A stretch of 35,624 nt of DNA from Planctomycetota bacterium (GTDB lineage: Bacteria > Planctomycetota > Phycisphaerae > Sedimentisphaerales > Anaerobacaceae): the NCBI GenBank assembly GCA_014384025.1, contig JACNGQ010000126.1, positions 1 to 35,624 on the forward strand, in the 5' to 3' direction. Shown here in pieces: positions 16,438-25,680 of the stretch. Position 1 is the first letter of the stretch, and every line of letters begins with the position of its first letter. Made by a program: the position numbers and the translations under genes. A model generated the notes under the pieces. That model saw only the letters and a list, made by a program, of their open reading frames with translations, ran no database searches and was not told where the DNA came from.

Positions 16438-19400
16438 TCAGGAAGCCGTAACACTGGACTCCAGAGGGACAGCCACTGTGACACGAGTTCCCTGACCAGG
16501 TCTCGACTCAATATCAAAACTGCCGTCTATGTACTCCAGTCTCTCCTTCACATTGAACAGGCCAAATCCACCTTTCTCCTTGTCCGGAGATTTGAGTCCT
16601 GATAGCTCGAATCCGGTACCATCGTCTTCAACAATAACCTGCACTCTATGGACTAACTTGTCAATACAAACTTTAACTTTTTTTGCGTTTGCATGCTTAA
16701 CCACATTCGTCAGGATTTCTCGAACAGCTTGAAACAGGACCACAGACATATCCTGGTCAAGTTTGAGCTTACGTGTTTTAGATTTGAACTCAGACTTGAT
16801 TCCGCTTTTTCGTATCATTTGTTCGGTTAGCAACGATTCCACAGCAGCTACGAATCCAACTTCATAGAGAACAGGATTACTGAGGTCGAAAGCTAATGAA
16901 CGTGTATCCTGCATTGCCTTATCTATTAATTCACAGGCGTGACCAAGCGATTCCGATATATTAGATTCTGATGCTATTGCCTGTATTGACTGGAGTTCCA
17001 ATTTGGCCAAAGCCAGTTTCTGGCCTATGTCGTCATGCACTCCCGTCGCAATTCGCCGCCTCTCACGTTCTTCAGCAAACAGTAGTTCAGAGGCAAGTGA
17101 CTTCAACTGCTTCTGGTAATCCAGAAGCTTCTGCTGCGTTTTTTTGCGATCGGTTACATCGTATGCAATAGCATACATGACGCCTTCATCTACAACGGGA
17201 TGTGAAGTCCAGGACAGCCACTTATATGAACCGTCTTTACAACAGTAGCGGTTTTCAAAGCCAATCACTTTAGACCCACTGGATAACTCCTCTTTAACAA
17301 CATTTCGTGTTTTCTCTCTGTCGTCGGGGTGGATAAAATCAAAGAAGGGCTTTTTAAGAAGCTCTTCTGAAGAATATCCAAGCAATTGTTCGAAAGAGGA
17401 ATTAACCCTTTTAAAGTAACCATTTAAATCCGCAATACAAATCAGGTAACCAGTCATATTAAAGATTCTCTCGATCTCTTCTTCTGACTTCTTGCGCTCA
17501 GTGATGTCCTTTGTGATTCCGACAAGTTCGGTGATATTCCCATCCTCGTCTCTGACGGATGTCAGCGACAAAAGGATTTCAATGTCCTGCCGGTTCTTGT
17601 CGATGCAGGTTGCTTCAAGACCTGGTATGTCTTTTCCCTCCATTAGATCTGCAATCATGGCCTCTAAAACATGCAGGTCTTCGTCTTTATAAAGAATGCT
17701 GACAGGTTTTCCAATAGCTTCTTCTTTTCGATAACCATATAATATTTCAGCACCTTTATTCCAGAAAGTAATATTTCCAGCGATATCGGTGGTAATAACT
17801 GCGTCTGTAGTGGAGTCAATAATGATTGAACTCTTTTTCATCGCCTCCTCTGCCTGCTTGCGCTCAGTGATGTCGGAAAAGACACCATCTGCGTACTTTA
17901 TTCCGTTCTTTTCATAAGCGCCAATCGACCTGTCATGAAGCCAAATCCATTCGCCGTCTTTCCTCCTGATTCTGTATTCAACATCAAGCTGAACTTCCTC
18001 TTCAAACACCGCTTCGAACGCCTTATTCACTCTCTCAACATCGTCTGGATGAATTCTTCCGAACCAAAGCCGCTCACCTTCTTCATAAATCTCTTTCGGA
18101 GTATATCCGTATATCTTCTCTATATTCGAGCTGATAAATGTAGTTTGGCCGTTTTGATCGGTTGTCCACACAACATCCGGAATATTTACTATCAGTGAAC
18201 GGTATTTCTCCTCACTCTCCTTCAAAGCCTTCTCCGCTTGCTTACGCTCGGTGGTATCAATATATGCGGTTTGTATGGCCGGGCGACCCTGATATTCAAT
18301 TCTGCTCGCATAAATCTCCACCCAGCAGGTGCTGCCGTCTTTTCGTATCCAGCGAAACTCATAACGAGCAGGCACCGGTTTTCCGGCGATTCGATCCCGA
18401 TGCCTTGCCCAGATAAGCTCGCGGTCCTCAGGATGTACCATCGACTGTAACTGCTCCGGAGAGGCGGCTAATAATTCATACTTGCTATAGCCTGTGGTTG
18501 AAGAGAAGGCCTTGTTAAGGAATACCATCCGCCCATCCTGGACTATCGCCAGTCCCTGAAGGGAATTGTCAACCAGGCCATGATACGCTTCTTCCATGCG
18601 CTTGCGCTCTGTGATATCAGTTACAACACCAAGGATAGCCGTCCGTCCTTCATACTGGATTAGCTTGCTTGAGTTGATTGCGTCTATTCTTTCGCCCGCT
18701 TTATTTATCAATGCATATTCGTATGGCGGAATCTCCAGGCCCTTCGAATGCCTTCTGAAATTTTCCTTTACCAGGTCCAGCGACTCCGGCGCAATCAAGG
18801 TAAGAAAGTCAAAATCAGGAGAGTAAAGTTCCTTTCTCTCATATCCTGTTATTTCTTCGCATTTTTTATTGGCATACACTACTTTGCCGGCTTTGTTTAT
18901 AAAAATCATATTGGGAGACTGCTCGGCAAGACTCCTGAACTTCTCCTCGGATTCTCTTATAGCTTCCTCCGCTCGCTTGCGCTCCGTAATATCACGAGAA
19001 AAAACGGCAAATCGACCTGCTTCTCCCTTGGAATCAAGAATCGGATAAACACTATTTTCGAACCAACGATCCTCACGTCGATCTTCAAAACGATCTGGCT
19101 CTCGTTTGCTTGCGATCTCTAAGCCTTTCATTTTTCTCTGCTCTGCCAAAGCAGGGGGCAGATAATCATAAATGATTGTACCTATCATATCACTGCGAGT
19201 TCCACCGAGGTTTCTTGCCATCCTGTCATTTAGGTCGATGATAAGCCCATCTCGATCAATCAACAGCCCCAAATCCGTGGTTGCATTCAAGAATGCTCGT
19301 GTTGTCTCCTCACTCTGCTTTAATTCCTTTTCGAATGCCTTTTGCTCTGTTATATCTCTGATAGTACCGGTTATGAACTTGTGCCCGGTTATAGAGTCGA

Positions 19401-20967
19401 TAAATAAGGATTTTTTGGTTGATATCGTATGTAATTCACCGTGCCATGTTATTTCTTCTTCACTGAGGTCTGTTTGCCCACTTTCTAAAACAAAACTGTC
19501 TCTTTCCCAGAACTTGTCAGCTTGTTCTTTGGCGAAAAGGTCATAGTCACTTTTGCCGATAAGTTCTTCTCCGGGGCGGCCCATGACTTTACAGGCTGCG
19601 TCGTTTAACATAAACCACCTGTGCTCCTGGTCTTTTACGAAAAAAGGATCATCCAATGTATTAATTATATTAGTTATGAATTCCTTCGACCTTTTCAATT
19701 CATCCTGAGCCTTCTTGCGCTCGGTGATGTCCCTAAAAATGCCCATTAAACATGTTTTTCCTGCTAATGTTATCAGAGATGAGTTAACATCAGCGTAGAA
19801 AACGCTGCCGTCTTTTCTTTTTACCGGAATATTACGGGCAAGATTAAATTCATTTTTCGACTGTTTCTCAAATTGTTCTATAACATAGGGCAGAGCCTCC
19901 TCGGGGTGAATATCAGAAACTCCAATATTTTCAATTTCTTCCAGGCTATAACCAAGCATTTCACACGACATTCTATTGGCGGCAAAGAATTTTTTTGTTT
20001 CCAGGTCCGCCACGAGTATTCCGTCATTAGCGTTATCAAAAATAGATTTAAATTTGTGTTCACTTTCCCGCAGTGCCTGCTCCATCAATTTTTGATTGGT
20101 TATATCTCGCGCACTCCCTACTACACCAGTTATGTCTCCTTCTTCGTTTCTCAAAATTCTATCATTCACTTCAAGGACAATAACCTCCCCATTTTTCTTT
20201 CTAATCTCAACCTGGTGAGGTCCGGGAGGCTTGCCGGTTTCTCTGGCTTCCTCAAGCATGCCAAGGGCTTGTTTGTTAAGTGGACTGTCTGTTGCGAAAG
20301 AGGTCCACTGTTGACCGATTAACTCTTGAGCACTATAGCCGGTTATCTTCTCACACTGAGGACTGATATAAGTCAGGATAAAATCAGGGTCATGCATAAA
20401 GATTATCTCATTGACATGCTCGACGAGAGTTTTATATTTCTCCTCACTCGTTTTGAGTTTGCTTTCCAACTGTTTGCGCTCGGATATGTCTCTGACTATG
20501 GCCTGGATTAATGTTTTTCCGGAAATTTCAAGCCGATTCAAGGACACTTCTGCATCAAATGCACTGCCATCGTATCGGAAATGTCTCCATTCAAAAAACT
20601 GGGGTTTCCCCTGCATAACCAGATGGATTTTCTCCAGCGCTTTCTCTTTGGATTCCCGGCCGTCAGGTTGGAATTCAGGGGAATAAGAATCATAAGGCGT
20701 TTTGCCTATAATCTGCTCAGGCGTGCAGCCGAACATTTCGAAAGCTTTAGGATTACACTCGATGAATCTGTCAGCCTCCATAAGAAATATAGTATCATTC
20801 GCATTCTCAAATAAAGCACGGTATCGCGTCTGAGTATCGTGCACTGGTTGTTCTATTTTGTTATGCATGGTAATATCTCGGCTGGCGTGCTCCAATTTCC
20901 CACTGTTTGTGGGCTGTTCTTTATCCTGTTCAATGCGTTTCTTCCTGTTGTTTCCGGTATTACGCAT
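16438..20967 (-). CDS. Cytoplasmic sensor histidine kinase with ten PAS domains (NarX/DegS-type kinase core)
   Basis: 1509 residues; GAGGTG lies five bases before the ATG. After about 40 polar residues there are ten consecutive PAS/PAC units, about 124 residues each, recognised by openings such as SEEKYKTLVE or SEEKFRSLAE and by PAC ends such as RDITERK, SDITERK and YDVTDRK. The tenth ends near residue 1280. The HisKA_3 dimerisation domain follows, with ERERRRIATGVHDDIGQKL and the phosphoacceptor His1311. The HATPase domain (about 1400-1500) has the N-box EILTNVVKHAN (Asn1421) and G-boxes DDGTGF (1448-1453) and GGFGLFNVKERL. There is no membrane segment or signal peptide, so it senses intracellular or diffusible signals. 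The number of PAS units is unusually high. No Cys-His haem or flavin-binding motif was identified with confidence. Confidence 0.95.
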   Translation of the reverse strand: MRNTGNNRKKRIEQDKEQPTNSGKLEHASRDITMHNKIEQPVHDTQTRYRALFENANDTIFLMEADRFIECNPKAFEMFGCTPEQIIGKTPYDSYSPEFQPDGRESKEKALEKIHLVMQGKPQFFEWRHFRYDGSAFDAEVSLNRLEISGKTLIQAIVRDISERKQLESKLKTSEEKYKTLVEHVNEIIFMHDPDFILTYISPQCEKITGYSAQELIGQQWTSFATDSPLNKQALGMLEEARETGKPPGPHQVEIRKKNGEVIVLEVNDRILRNEEGDITGVVGSARDITNQKLMEQALRESEHKFKSIFDNANDGILVADLETKKFFAANRMSCEMLGYSLEEIENIGVSDIHPEEALPYVIEQFEKQSKNEFNLARNIPVKRKDGSVFYADVNSSLITLAGKTCLMGIFRDITERKKAQDELKRSKEFITNIINTLDDPFFVKDQEHRWFMLNDAACKVMGRPGEELIGKSDYDLFAKEQADKFWERDSFVLESGQTDLSEEEITWHGELHTISTKKSLFIDSITGHKFITGTIRDITEQKAFEKELKQSEETTRAFLNATTDLGLLIDRDGLIIDLNDRMARNLGGTRSDMIGTIIYDYLPPALAEQRKMKGLEIASKREPDRFEDRREDRWFENSVYPILDSKGEAGRFAVFSRDITERKRAEEAIRESEEKFRSLAEQSPNMIFINKAGKVVYANKKCEEITGYERKELYSPDFDFLTLIAPESLDLVKENFRRHSKGLEIPPYEYALINKAGERIDAINSSKLIQYEGRTAILGVVTDITERKRMEEAYHGLVDNSLQGLAIVQDGRMVFLNKAFSSTTGYSKYELLAASPEQLQSMVHPEDRELIWARHRDRIAGKPVPARYEFRWIRKDGSTCWVEIYASRIEYQGRPAIQTAYIDTTERKQAEKALKESEEKYRSLIVNIPDVVWTTDQNGQTTFISSNIEKIYGYTPKEIYEEGERLWFGRIHPDDVERVNKAFEAVFEEEVQLDVEYRIRRKDGEWIWLHDRSIGAYEKNGIKYADGVFSDITERKQAEEAMKKSSIIIDSTTDAVITTDIAGNITFWNKGAEILYGYRKEEAIGKPVSILYKDEDLHVLEAMIADLMEGKDIPGLEATCIDKNRQDIEILLSLTSVRDEDGNITELVGITKDITERKKSEEEIERIFNMTGYLICIADLNGYFKRVNSSFEQLLGYSSEELLKKPFFDFIHPDDREKTRNVVKEELSSGSKVIGFENRYCCKDGSYKWLSWTSHPVVDEGVMYAIAYDVTDRKKTQQKLLDYQKQLKSLASELLFAEERERRRIATGVHDDIGQKLALAKLELQSIQAIASESNISESLGHACELIDKAMQDTRSLAFDLSNPVLYEVGFVAAVESLLTEQMIRKSGIKSEFKSKTRKLKLDQDMSVVLFQAVREILTNVVKHANAKKVKVCIDKLVHRVQVIVEDDGTGFELSGLKSPDKEKGGFGLFNVKERLEYIDGSFDIESRPGQGTRVTVAVPLESSVTAS

Positions 20968-21068
20968 TTTTTCACCTCTTTTTAGACTAATTTAGTTTTA
21001 TATGCAAACATGTGGTCACAACAGAGATGAGACTTGAGGCTTGTTAGATTTCTTCTATGATGCTACTC

Positions 21069-21087
21069 ACATAGTTGTCCACTATGT
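21069..21087. promoter_or_regulatory. Small inverted repeat, possible operator
   Basis: ACATAG (21069-21074) and CTATGT (21082-21087) are perfect inverted copies separated by seven bases, about 100 bases upstream of the kinase start. A binding site for the NarL-type regulators encoded by the operon is possible but only inferred. Confidence 0.25.
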
Positions 21088-21166
21088 TTCTTTAACAAAT
21101 TATAGTTTGGAAGTAAACAGAAATATCGAGTAAGGATTTTAGAAACGGCTCAGAGATTTGGCAGAG

Positions 21167-21195
21167 TTGACAATTTAGCCCGCCTTGCCAGGATA
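21167..21195 (+). promoter_or_regulatory. Possible promoter of ffh
   Basis: A perfect -35 TTGACA at 21167-21172 is followed after 17 bases by AGGATA (21190-21195), a weak -10. It would give a leader of about 205 bases before ffh, including the hairpin at 21370-21387. Confidence 0.35.
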
Positions 21196-21369
21196 AACCC
21201 CTGCTGAAGACAAGTAAAGTGTACTGTATTGCCCTTCTATAGCCGACTATCAGTCCTTACACAATCATAACTGGAATTCCTGCGGCAGATTTTGTTCTTG
21301 CAGAATCGCCCCCGCAACCTTATAATTTTCACTTCGCCGTGCTGTCGAAAGTTCGACGTTACGGTTAGC

Positions 21370-21387
21370 CCCCCAATAACCTGGGGG
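21370..21387 (+). promoter_or_regulatory. Hairpin in the ffh leader
   Basis: CCCCCA (21370-21375) pairs with TGGGGG (21382-21387) around a six-base loop, followed by ATTCTTTTA and then, 21 bases later, the ffh ATG. It could be a weak terminator for antisense or upstream transcripts, or a leader structure. ffh has no visible Shine-Dalgarno, so the structure could matter for its translation. Confidence 0.35.
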
Positions 21388-21408
21388 ATTCTTTTAGAAC
21401 ATTAAAAT

Positions 21409-22836
21409 ATGTTTGAATCATTAACTGAAAAATTTAACTCCGTTTTCCGGTCGCTGGCCGGACGGGGACGGATTACCGAAGCCAACGTCTCGGATGCTAT
21501 GCGGGATGTACGCAAAGCCCTCCTCGAAGCGGACGTCAGCTACAACGTCGTAAAGCAGTTCTGCAAAGACGTTACAAAGGCAGCCATGGGTGCCGAGGTA
21601 ATAAAAAGTCTTCATCCGGGCCAGGTCATGGTAAAAATCGTAAGCGAAGAGCTGACAAAATTGATGGGGCCTGTCGATACCCGCATCTATTTCGTCTCGC
21701 CCGGGCCTACAGTAATTATGTTGGCCGGCCTGCAGGGTTGCGGCAAGACAACCACCGCGGCAAAACTCGCAAAATACCTCGTCGCAAAGGGTAAAAAACC
21801 ACTCTTAGTGGCCAACGACCTCCAGAGGCCGGCCGCTATCGAACAGTTGATTATCCTCGGTCAACAGATAGACATTGACGTTTACAGCGAAGACAGCAAA
21901 AACGCCGTGAAAGTCGCCAAAAACTCCCTAAAACATGCCAAAGAAAACGGTCACAACGTCGTAATAATTGACACCGCAGGCCGACTGCACATCGATCAGG
22001 AAATGATGACCGAAGTTGCAAACGTCGCAAAGGCCGTCAGTCCACACCAGATATATCTTGTCTGCGACGCTATGACAGGTCAGGACGCCGTCAATTCAGC
22101 CAAAGAATTTAACAAACGCCTCGAGCTTGACGGAGTTATTCTCACGAAACTCGACGGTGATGCACGCGGCGGAGCGGCACTGAGCGTAAAAGCCGTTACC
22201 GGAAAACCCATCAAGTTCATCGGCATAGGCGAAAAGCTCGAAAAGCTCGAAGAATTTCATCCCGACCGCATGGCAAGCAGAATTCTCGGTATGGGCGATG
22301 TAGTAACACTCGTCGAAAAAGCCCAGGAACATTTCGAGGTCGAAGAGGCCCAGAAGCTGCAAGTGAAAATGGCAAAAGGCAGCTTCGGTTTCGATGATTT
22401 CTTAAAGCAGATGCAGGCCGTCAAAAAGATGGGTGGCATTAAGGATATGATGAAAATGATGCCCGGAATGGGCGGGCAGCTCAAAGACGTTGACCTTGAC
22501 GGCGTCGAACTCAAACAAACCGAAGCGATTGTCTATTCGATGACACCCGCCGAACGCCGCGACCCGGATATTATAGACTCCTCAAGACGAAGACGTGTCG
22601 CCGCAGGCGCCGGCGTGTCGGTTAACGATGTATCCAGCCTCGTAAAAACATTCAAACGCAGCCGTGATATGATGAAAGCAATCAGCGGCGGAAGCTTCGG
22701 CGGCCTCAAGAGCCTGCTGTCCGGCGGCTTAAATATGGGAGCTCTGAACCAAATGATGAGCGGAGGAAAAAAAATAAAGCAGCGCTCAAAAAGAAAAAAG
22801 ATCATAAGGCGAAGAGGAAAAATTAAGAAACGATAA
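21409..22836 (+). CDS. ffh: Signal recognition particle GTPase Ffh (SRP54)
   Basis: 475 residues, normal for the family. Ffh binds the 4.5S/6S SRP RNA and signal sequences of nascent membrane proteins and delivers ribosomes to FtsY. The N domain (1-85) starts MFESLTEKFNSVFRSLAGRG and contains ALLEADV. The G domain has G1 GLQGCGKTTT near 106-115, DTAGRLHID near 188, and G4 TKLDGDARGG near 246. The Met-rich M domain (about 325-430) contains MMKMMPGMGG and the RNA-binding SMTPAERRDP and SRRRRVAAG stretches. The tail is unusually basic (KKIKQRSKRKKIIRRRGKIK). No ribosome binding site is visible before the ATG, but the N terminus matches the family exactly. A sulfatase gene, not rpsP, follows about 95 bases downstream. 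Confidence 0.98.
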   Translation: MFESLTEKFNSVFRSLAGRGRITEANVSDAMRDVRKALLEADVSYNVVKQFCKDVTKAAMGAEVIKSLHPGQVMVKIVSEELTKLMGPVDTRIYFVSPGPTVIMLAGLQGCGKTTTAAKLAKYLVAKGKKPLLVANDLQRPAAIEQLIILGQQIDIDVYSEDSKNAVKVAKNSLKHAKENGHNVVIIDTAGRLHIDQEMMTEVANVAKAVSPHQIYLVCDAMTGQDAVNSAKEFNKRLELDGVILTKLDGDARGGAALSVKAVTGKPIKFIGIGEKLEKLEEFHPDRMASRILGMGDVVTLVEKAQEHFEVEEAQKLQVKMAKGSFGFDDFLKQMQAVKKMGGIKDMMKMMPGMGGQLKDVDLDGVELKQTEAIVYSMTPAERRDPDIIDSSRRRRVAAGAGVSVNDVSSLVKTFKRSRDMMKAISGGSFGGLKSLLSGGLNMGALNQMMSGGKKIKQRSKRKKIIRRRGKIKKR

Positions 22837-22932
22837 AGTGTAGTTGTCATTCCGGTATAAGGTTGTCACCCCTGCAAAAACAAGGGATATATTCCTTTGA
22901 TTTCTTGAAATTTGCTTATGGGAAAAACCATT

Positions 22933-24381
22933 ATGAATAAAAGCTTAAACCGTCGTAACTTTCTAAAGATTGCCGGCGCAACGGCCCTCGGTGCTGTACT
23001 GGCCGGCTGCACGGATGAACTCATCCAAAGTGCAGGCGGCCCGGCTGACAAGCCTAACTTCATTATCATTTTCTGCGACGATTTGGGCTATGGCGACCTC
23101 GGCTGTTTCGGCTCAAAGAAACACCGAACACCAAACATCGACCGGATGGCTGATGAAGGAATGCGCTTTACGAGCTTCTATGTAACCAGCGGCGTATGCA
23201 CACCGTCCCGGTCGAGCCTGATGACAGGCTGCTATCCCCGCCGAGTAAACATGCATCAGGACAGCGACAACCTGTGTGTCCTGTTCCCCGTAGGCAAAAA
23301 GGGACTCAATCCGAATGAAATCACCATAGCTGAAGTGCTAAAGTCACGGGGCTACGCCACAGTTTGTATTGGCAAGTGGCATTTAGGTGACCAGCCCGAA
23401 TTCCTGCCCACAAGCCAGGGCTTCGATTACTATTACGGTATCCCCTACAGCAATGATATGGGCGCAAGAAAAAACTCCAACCGCCCCCCCCTGCCGTTAC
23501 TGCAAAACAAAAAAGTCATCGAGGCACCCGTCAACCAGAACACGCTTACAAAGCGATACACAGAGCAGGTAATAAATTTTATCACAGCTAATAAGGACAA
23601 ACCATTCTTCGTTTACCTGCCACACACGATGCCGCACAATCCCGTCCATTCCAGCGATAACTTCCGCGGCAAGTCCGCAAACAACGGCTACGGCGACTGC
23701 GTGGAAGAAATTGACTTCTCCACAGGACAGATTCTCCAAACGCTAAAGAACCTGAACATAGATGACCGCACTCTCGTTGTCTTCACATCCGACAACGGCG
23801 CAGCTCAGCAATGGGGCGGAAGCAACCTTCCGCTTTCCGGATTCAAAGGCAGTACAATGGAAGGCGGTATGCGTGAGCCGGCCATTATGCGATGGCCGGG
23901 CAAAATCCCCGCAGGAAAAACCTGCAACGAATTAGCTTCTACACTGGATCTGATGCCGACATTAGCGCTGCTGGCAGGTACAAAGGCCCCAACCGACCGC
24001 ATAATCGACGGTAAAAACATCTGGCCGCTTATGACAGGTAAAAGAGGTGCAAAATCGCCGCATAAGACATTCTATTATTACCAGATGGATCAATTGCAGG
24101 CCGTACGCTCCGGAAAATGGAAATTGCATTTGCCCCTCAAGATGAAAAAACGAAACTGGGGAAAAGGAATACCAGATACACCCCTTAATTTGTATAATCT
24201 TCAAGCCGATATCGCCGAGACAAACAATGTCGCAGACCAGCATCCTGATGTGGTTAAGCGTCTTTTCGCTATGGCTGAAAAGGCACGCCGGGACCTTGGC
24301 GACGTCGATCGCGAAGGCACAGGCCAGCGACCTGCCGGCCTGGTTGTAACACCGAAGCCTTTGTTGTTCTCATCGAAATAG
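22933..24381 (+). CDS. Tat-exported lipoprotein sulfatase (S1 family, Cys type)
   Basis: 482 residues from the ATG at 22933; in-frame starts upstream (22912 TTG, 22918 ATG) add a few residues. The N terminus NRRNFLK is a twin-arginine motif, followed by GATALGAVLAGC, a lipobox with Cys26. The sulfatase domain shows metal-binding Asp residues in FCDDLGYGDLG, the formylglycine motif CTPSR at 89-93, GKWHLG, HTMPHNP and TSDNGA, and a Lys in GFKGSTMEGG. Cys89 would need conversion to formylglycine by a maturation enzyme not encoded here. It would remove sulfate esters from polysaccharides or glycans at the cell envelope; the substrate cannot be read. It lies between ffh and an SRP-M-like gene, an unusual place for a catabolic enzyme. 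Confidence 0.93.
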   Translation: MNKSLNRRNFLKIAGATALGAVLAGCTDELIQSAGGPADKPNFIIIFCDDLGYGDLGCFGSKKHRTPNIDRMADEGMRFTSFYVTSGVCTPSRSSLMTGCYPRRVNMHQDSDNLCVLFPVGKKGLNPNEITIAEVLKSRGYATVCIGKWHLGDQPEFLPTSQGFDYYYGIPYSNDMGARKNSNRPPLPLLQNKKVIEAPVNQNTLTKRYTEQVINFITANKDKPFFVYLPHTMPHNPVHSSDNFRGKSANNGYGDCVEEIDFSTGQILQTLKNLNIDDRTLVVFTSDNGAAQQWGGSNLPLSGFKGSTMEGGMREPAIMRWPGKIPAGKTCNELASTLDLMPTLALLAGTKAPTDRIIDGKNIWPLMTGKRGAKSPHKTFYYYQMDQLQAVRSGKWKLHLPLKMKKRNWGKGIPDTPLNLYNLQADIAETNNVADQHPDVVKRLFAMAEKARRDLGDVDREGTGQRPAGLVVTPKPLLFSSK

Positions 24382-24409
24382 AACATGAGTAAGAGTAACA
24401 GGAAAATAA

Positions 24410-24742
24410 ATGACGATAAAAAATAATATGTCAATTGAGCAATACCTTGTCAAAGTTGCCCGCTTTTCCGATAACGAATTCGGCAAACTGATTCGAAATC
24501 AATTCAAGGATATGGAAGGCAGCAGTGAGCTGGGTATGTTGGCCGCACCCACCCCTGAGGAATTGGCACAATTGAAAAAAGCCGTGGCGATAATGACCCC
24601 GGCTGAAAAACAAAACGCCGACAGCCTGACTGACGAACAAACGCAGAGAATCGCCGACGATGCCAAAATTGACCCGGCAAACTTCGCGATCTTCATCAAC
24701 GGTTACGCCTTATATCGCAAAAGTATTTTGCCGCACAAATAA
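24410..24742 (+). CDS. Small protein resembling a stand-alone SRP54 M domain
   Basis: 110 residues; AGGA lies six bases before the ATG at 24410. Residues 1-45 are polar and helical (IEQYLVKVARFSDNEFGKLI). Residues about 50-106 parallel the M domain of the Ffh encoded nearby: KKAVAIMTPAEKQNADSL aligns with AIVYSMTPAERRDPDII, and QRIADDAKIDPANFAIFING with RRVAAGAGVSVNDVSSLVKT. The Arg-rich SRP-RNA-binding SRRRR motif of Ffh is replaced by TDEQTQR, so it probably does not bind SRP RNA the same way. The gene is cytoplasmic, lies 28 bases after a sulfatase and about 190 bases before rpsP, in a cluster that begins with ffh. A duplicated and degraded M domain with a new role is the inference; a chance helical resemblance remains possible. 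Confidence 0.6.
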   Translation: MTIKNNMSIEQYLVKVARFSDNEFGKLIRNQFKDMEGSSELGMLAAPTPEELAQLKKAVAIMTPAEKQNADSLTDEQTQRIADDAKIDPANFAIFINGYALYRKSILPHK

Positions 24743-24804
24743 GGCGCCGAATCCGTAAAAATCAGAATCATAGCAAAATAAAGCAAAATTTTGCTAAAAG
24801 ACAC

Positions 24805-24833
24805 TTGGATTTTCCGGGAAAATGTTGTAGATT
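24805..24833 (+). promoter_or_regulatory. Promoter of rpsP
   Basis: TTGGAT (24805-24810) and TAGATT (24828-24833) are 17 bases apart, giving a start near 24840 and a leader of about 90 bases. Just upstream is a perfect 14-base AT-rich palindrome AGCAAAATTTTGCT (24782-24795). Confidence 0.45.
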
Positions 24834-24865
24834 CCTAAATTACACATTTTTAAATTGTAAACGCG

Positions 24866-24897
24866 TTCCGTGATTTGCACAGAATCAGACCACGGAA
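24866..24897 (+). promoter_or_regulatory. Leader hairpin upstream of rpsP
   Basis: TTCCGTG (24866-24872) pairs perfectly with CACGGAA (24891-24897) around an 18-base loop, in the predicted rpsP 5' leader and 32 bases before the ATG. Ribosomal protein operons are often controlled through leader structures; whether this one is, is inference. Confidence 0.4.
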
Positions 24898-24928
24898 ATT
24901 GATTATATATTAATGAAAGGAAAAAATT

Positions 24929-25612
24929 ATGGCAGTAAAGTTAAGAATGACCAGGATTGGCAGGCGGCACAGGCCCTTTTTTAGAATCAATGCGGTCGAA
25001 TCCCGCACGCCGCGAGATGGCAGAATTCTCGAAAAGCTCGGTCATTACGACCCTATTGAAAAGGACCAGGCCAAGCAGATTGTCCTCAATAAGGAGCGTG
25101 CAGAGTATTGGCTCAGTAAAGGAGCAGTACCATCCGATACGGTCTCTCAAATTCTGCTTCGGCAGGGTATAAAACATAAATACGCCGAAGATAAAGCTGC
25201 ACGACAGGCAAAAGCCCGGTCAATAGCCATCGCCAAAGGCAAGCTGTTCAATAAGGCTCAAAAAATAGCCGTCCAGAAAGAAGCTGAAGCAAAAGCAAAC
25301 GCTGAAACTGAGGCAAAAGCCAAAGCTGAAGCTGAAGTAAAGGCAAAAGCTGAAGCTGAGGTAAAAGCCAAAGCGGATGCCGAGGCAAAGGCTAAGGCAG
25401 AAGCAGAAGCTAAAGAAGCCGAAGAAAAGGCCAAAGCTGAAGCTAAAGCAAAAGCCGAAGAAGAGAAAGCCAAGGCAGAGGCCGAATCTAAGGCAAAAGC
25501 CGCCGAAGAAGCCCAGGCACAACCTGAGCCCGAGGCAAAGCCAGAGGCTGAGTCTGTGGAGGAAAAGGCAGAGACCGAAACCAAGGCCGATGAAGAAAAA
25601 ACCGAAGAGTAA
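24929..25612 (+). CDS. rpsP: Ribosomal protein S16 with long Ala/Lys/Glu-rich tail
   Basis: 227 residues, preceded by AAAGGA. Residues 1-82 are a normal S16 ([20 protein letters not shown], then [14 protein letters not shown] and the [11 protein letters not shown] end), a small-subunit protein needed for 30S assembly. Residues about 85-227 are an extension almost wholly of Ala, Lys and Glu (repeats of the type AEAKAKAE, then EEKAKAEA), expected to be one long charged helix, ending in an acidic segment with Pro (QPEPEAKPE) and DEEKTEE. S16 is usually 75-90 residues; C-terminal extensions occur in some lineages, but this one is longer than the core. The DNA here is correspondingly repetitive. 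The next gene in most bacteria, rimM, is missing and trmD follows. Confidence 0.97.
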   Translation: MAVKLRMTRIGRRHRPFFRINAVESRTPRDGRILEKLGHYDPIEKDQAKQIVLNKERAEYWLSKGAVPSDTVSQILLRQGIKHKYAEDKAARQAKARSIAIAKGKLFNKAQKIAVQKEAEAKANAETEAKAKAEAEVKAKAEAEVKAKADAEAKAKAEAEAKEAEEKAKAEAKAKAEEEKAKAEAESKAKAAEEAQAQPEPEAKPEAESVEEKAETETKADEEKTEE

Positions 25613-25680
25613 AAACTTCGTTCATCAAATACTATGATATACAGCCCCACATTTTGCGTGGGGCTTTTGACAAAGAGCCG

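Larger units (their letters stand above)
20968..21408. other. Divergent intergenic region between the kinase operon and ffh
   Basis: 441 bases that should hold promoters in both directions. It contains a short inverted repeat at 21069-21087, a promoter-like TTGACA at 21167 and a G/C hairpin just before ffh, each listed separately. No gene is supported. Confidence 0.5.

Noticed and set aside
25220-25650. Long antisense frames over the rpsP tail
   Set aside because: They are the complement of the Ala/Lys/Glu repeats, which gives Phe/Leu- or Ala/Ser-rich nonsense in other frames.
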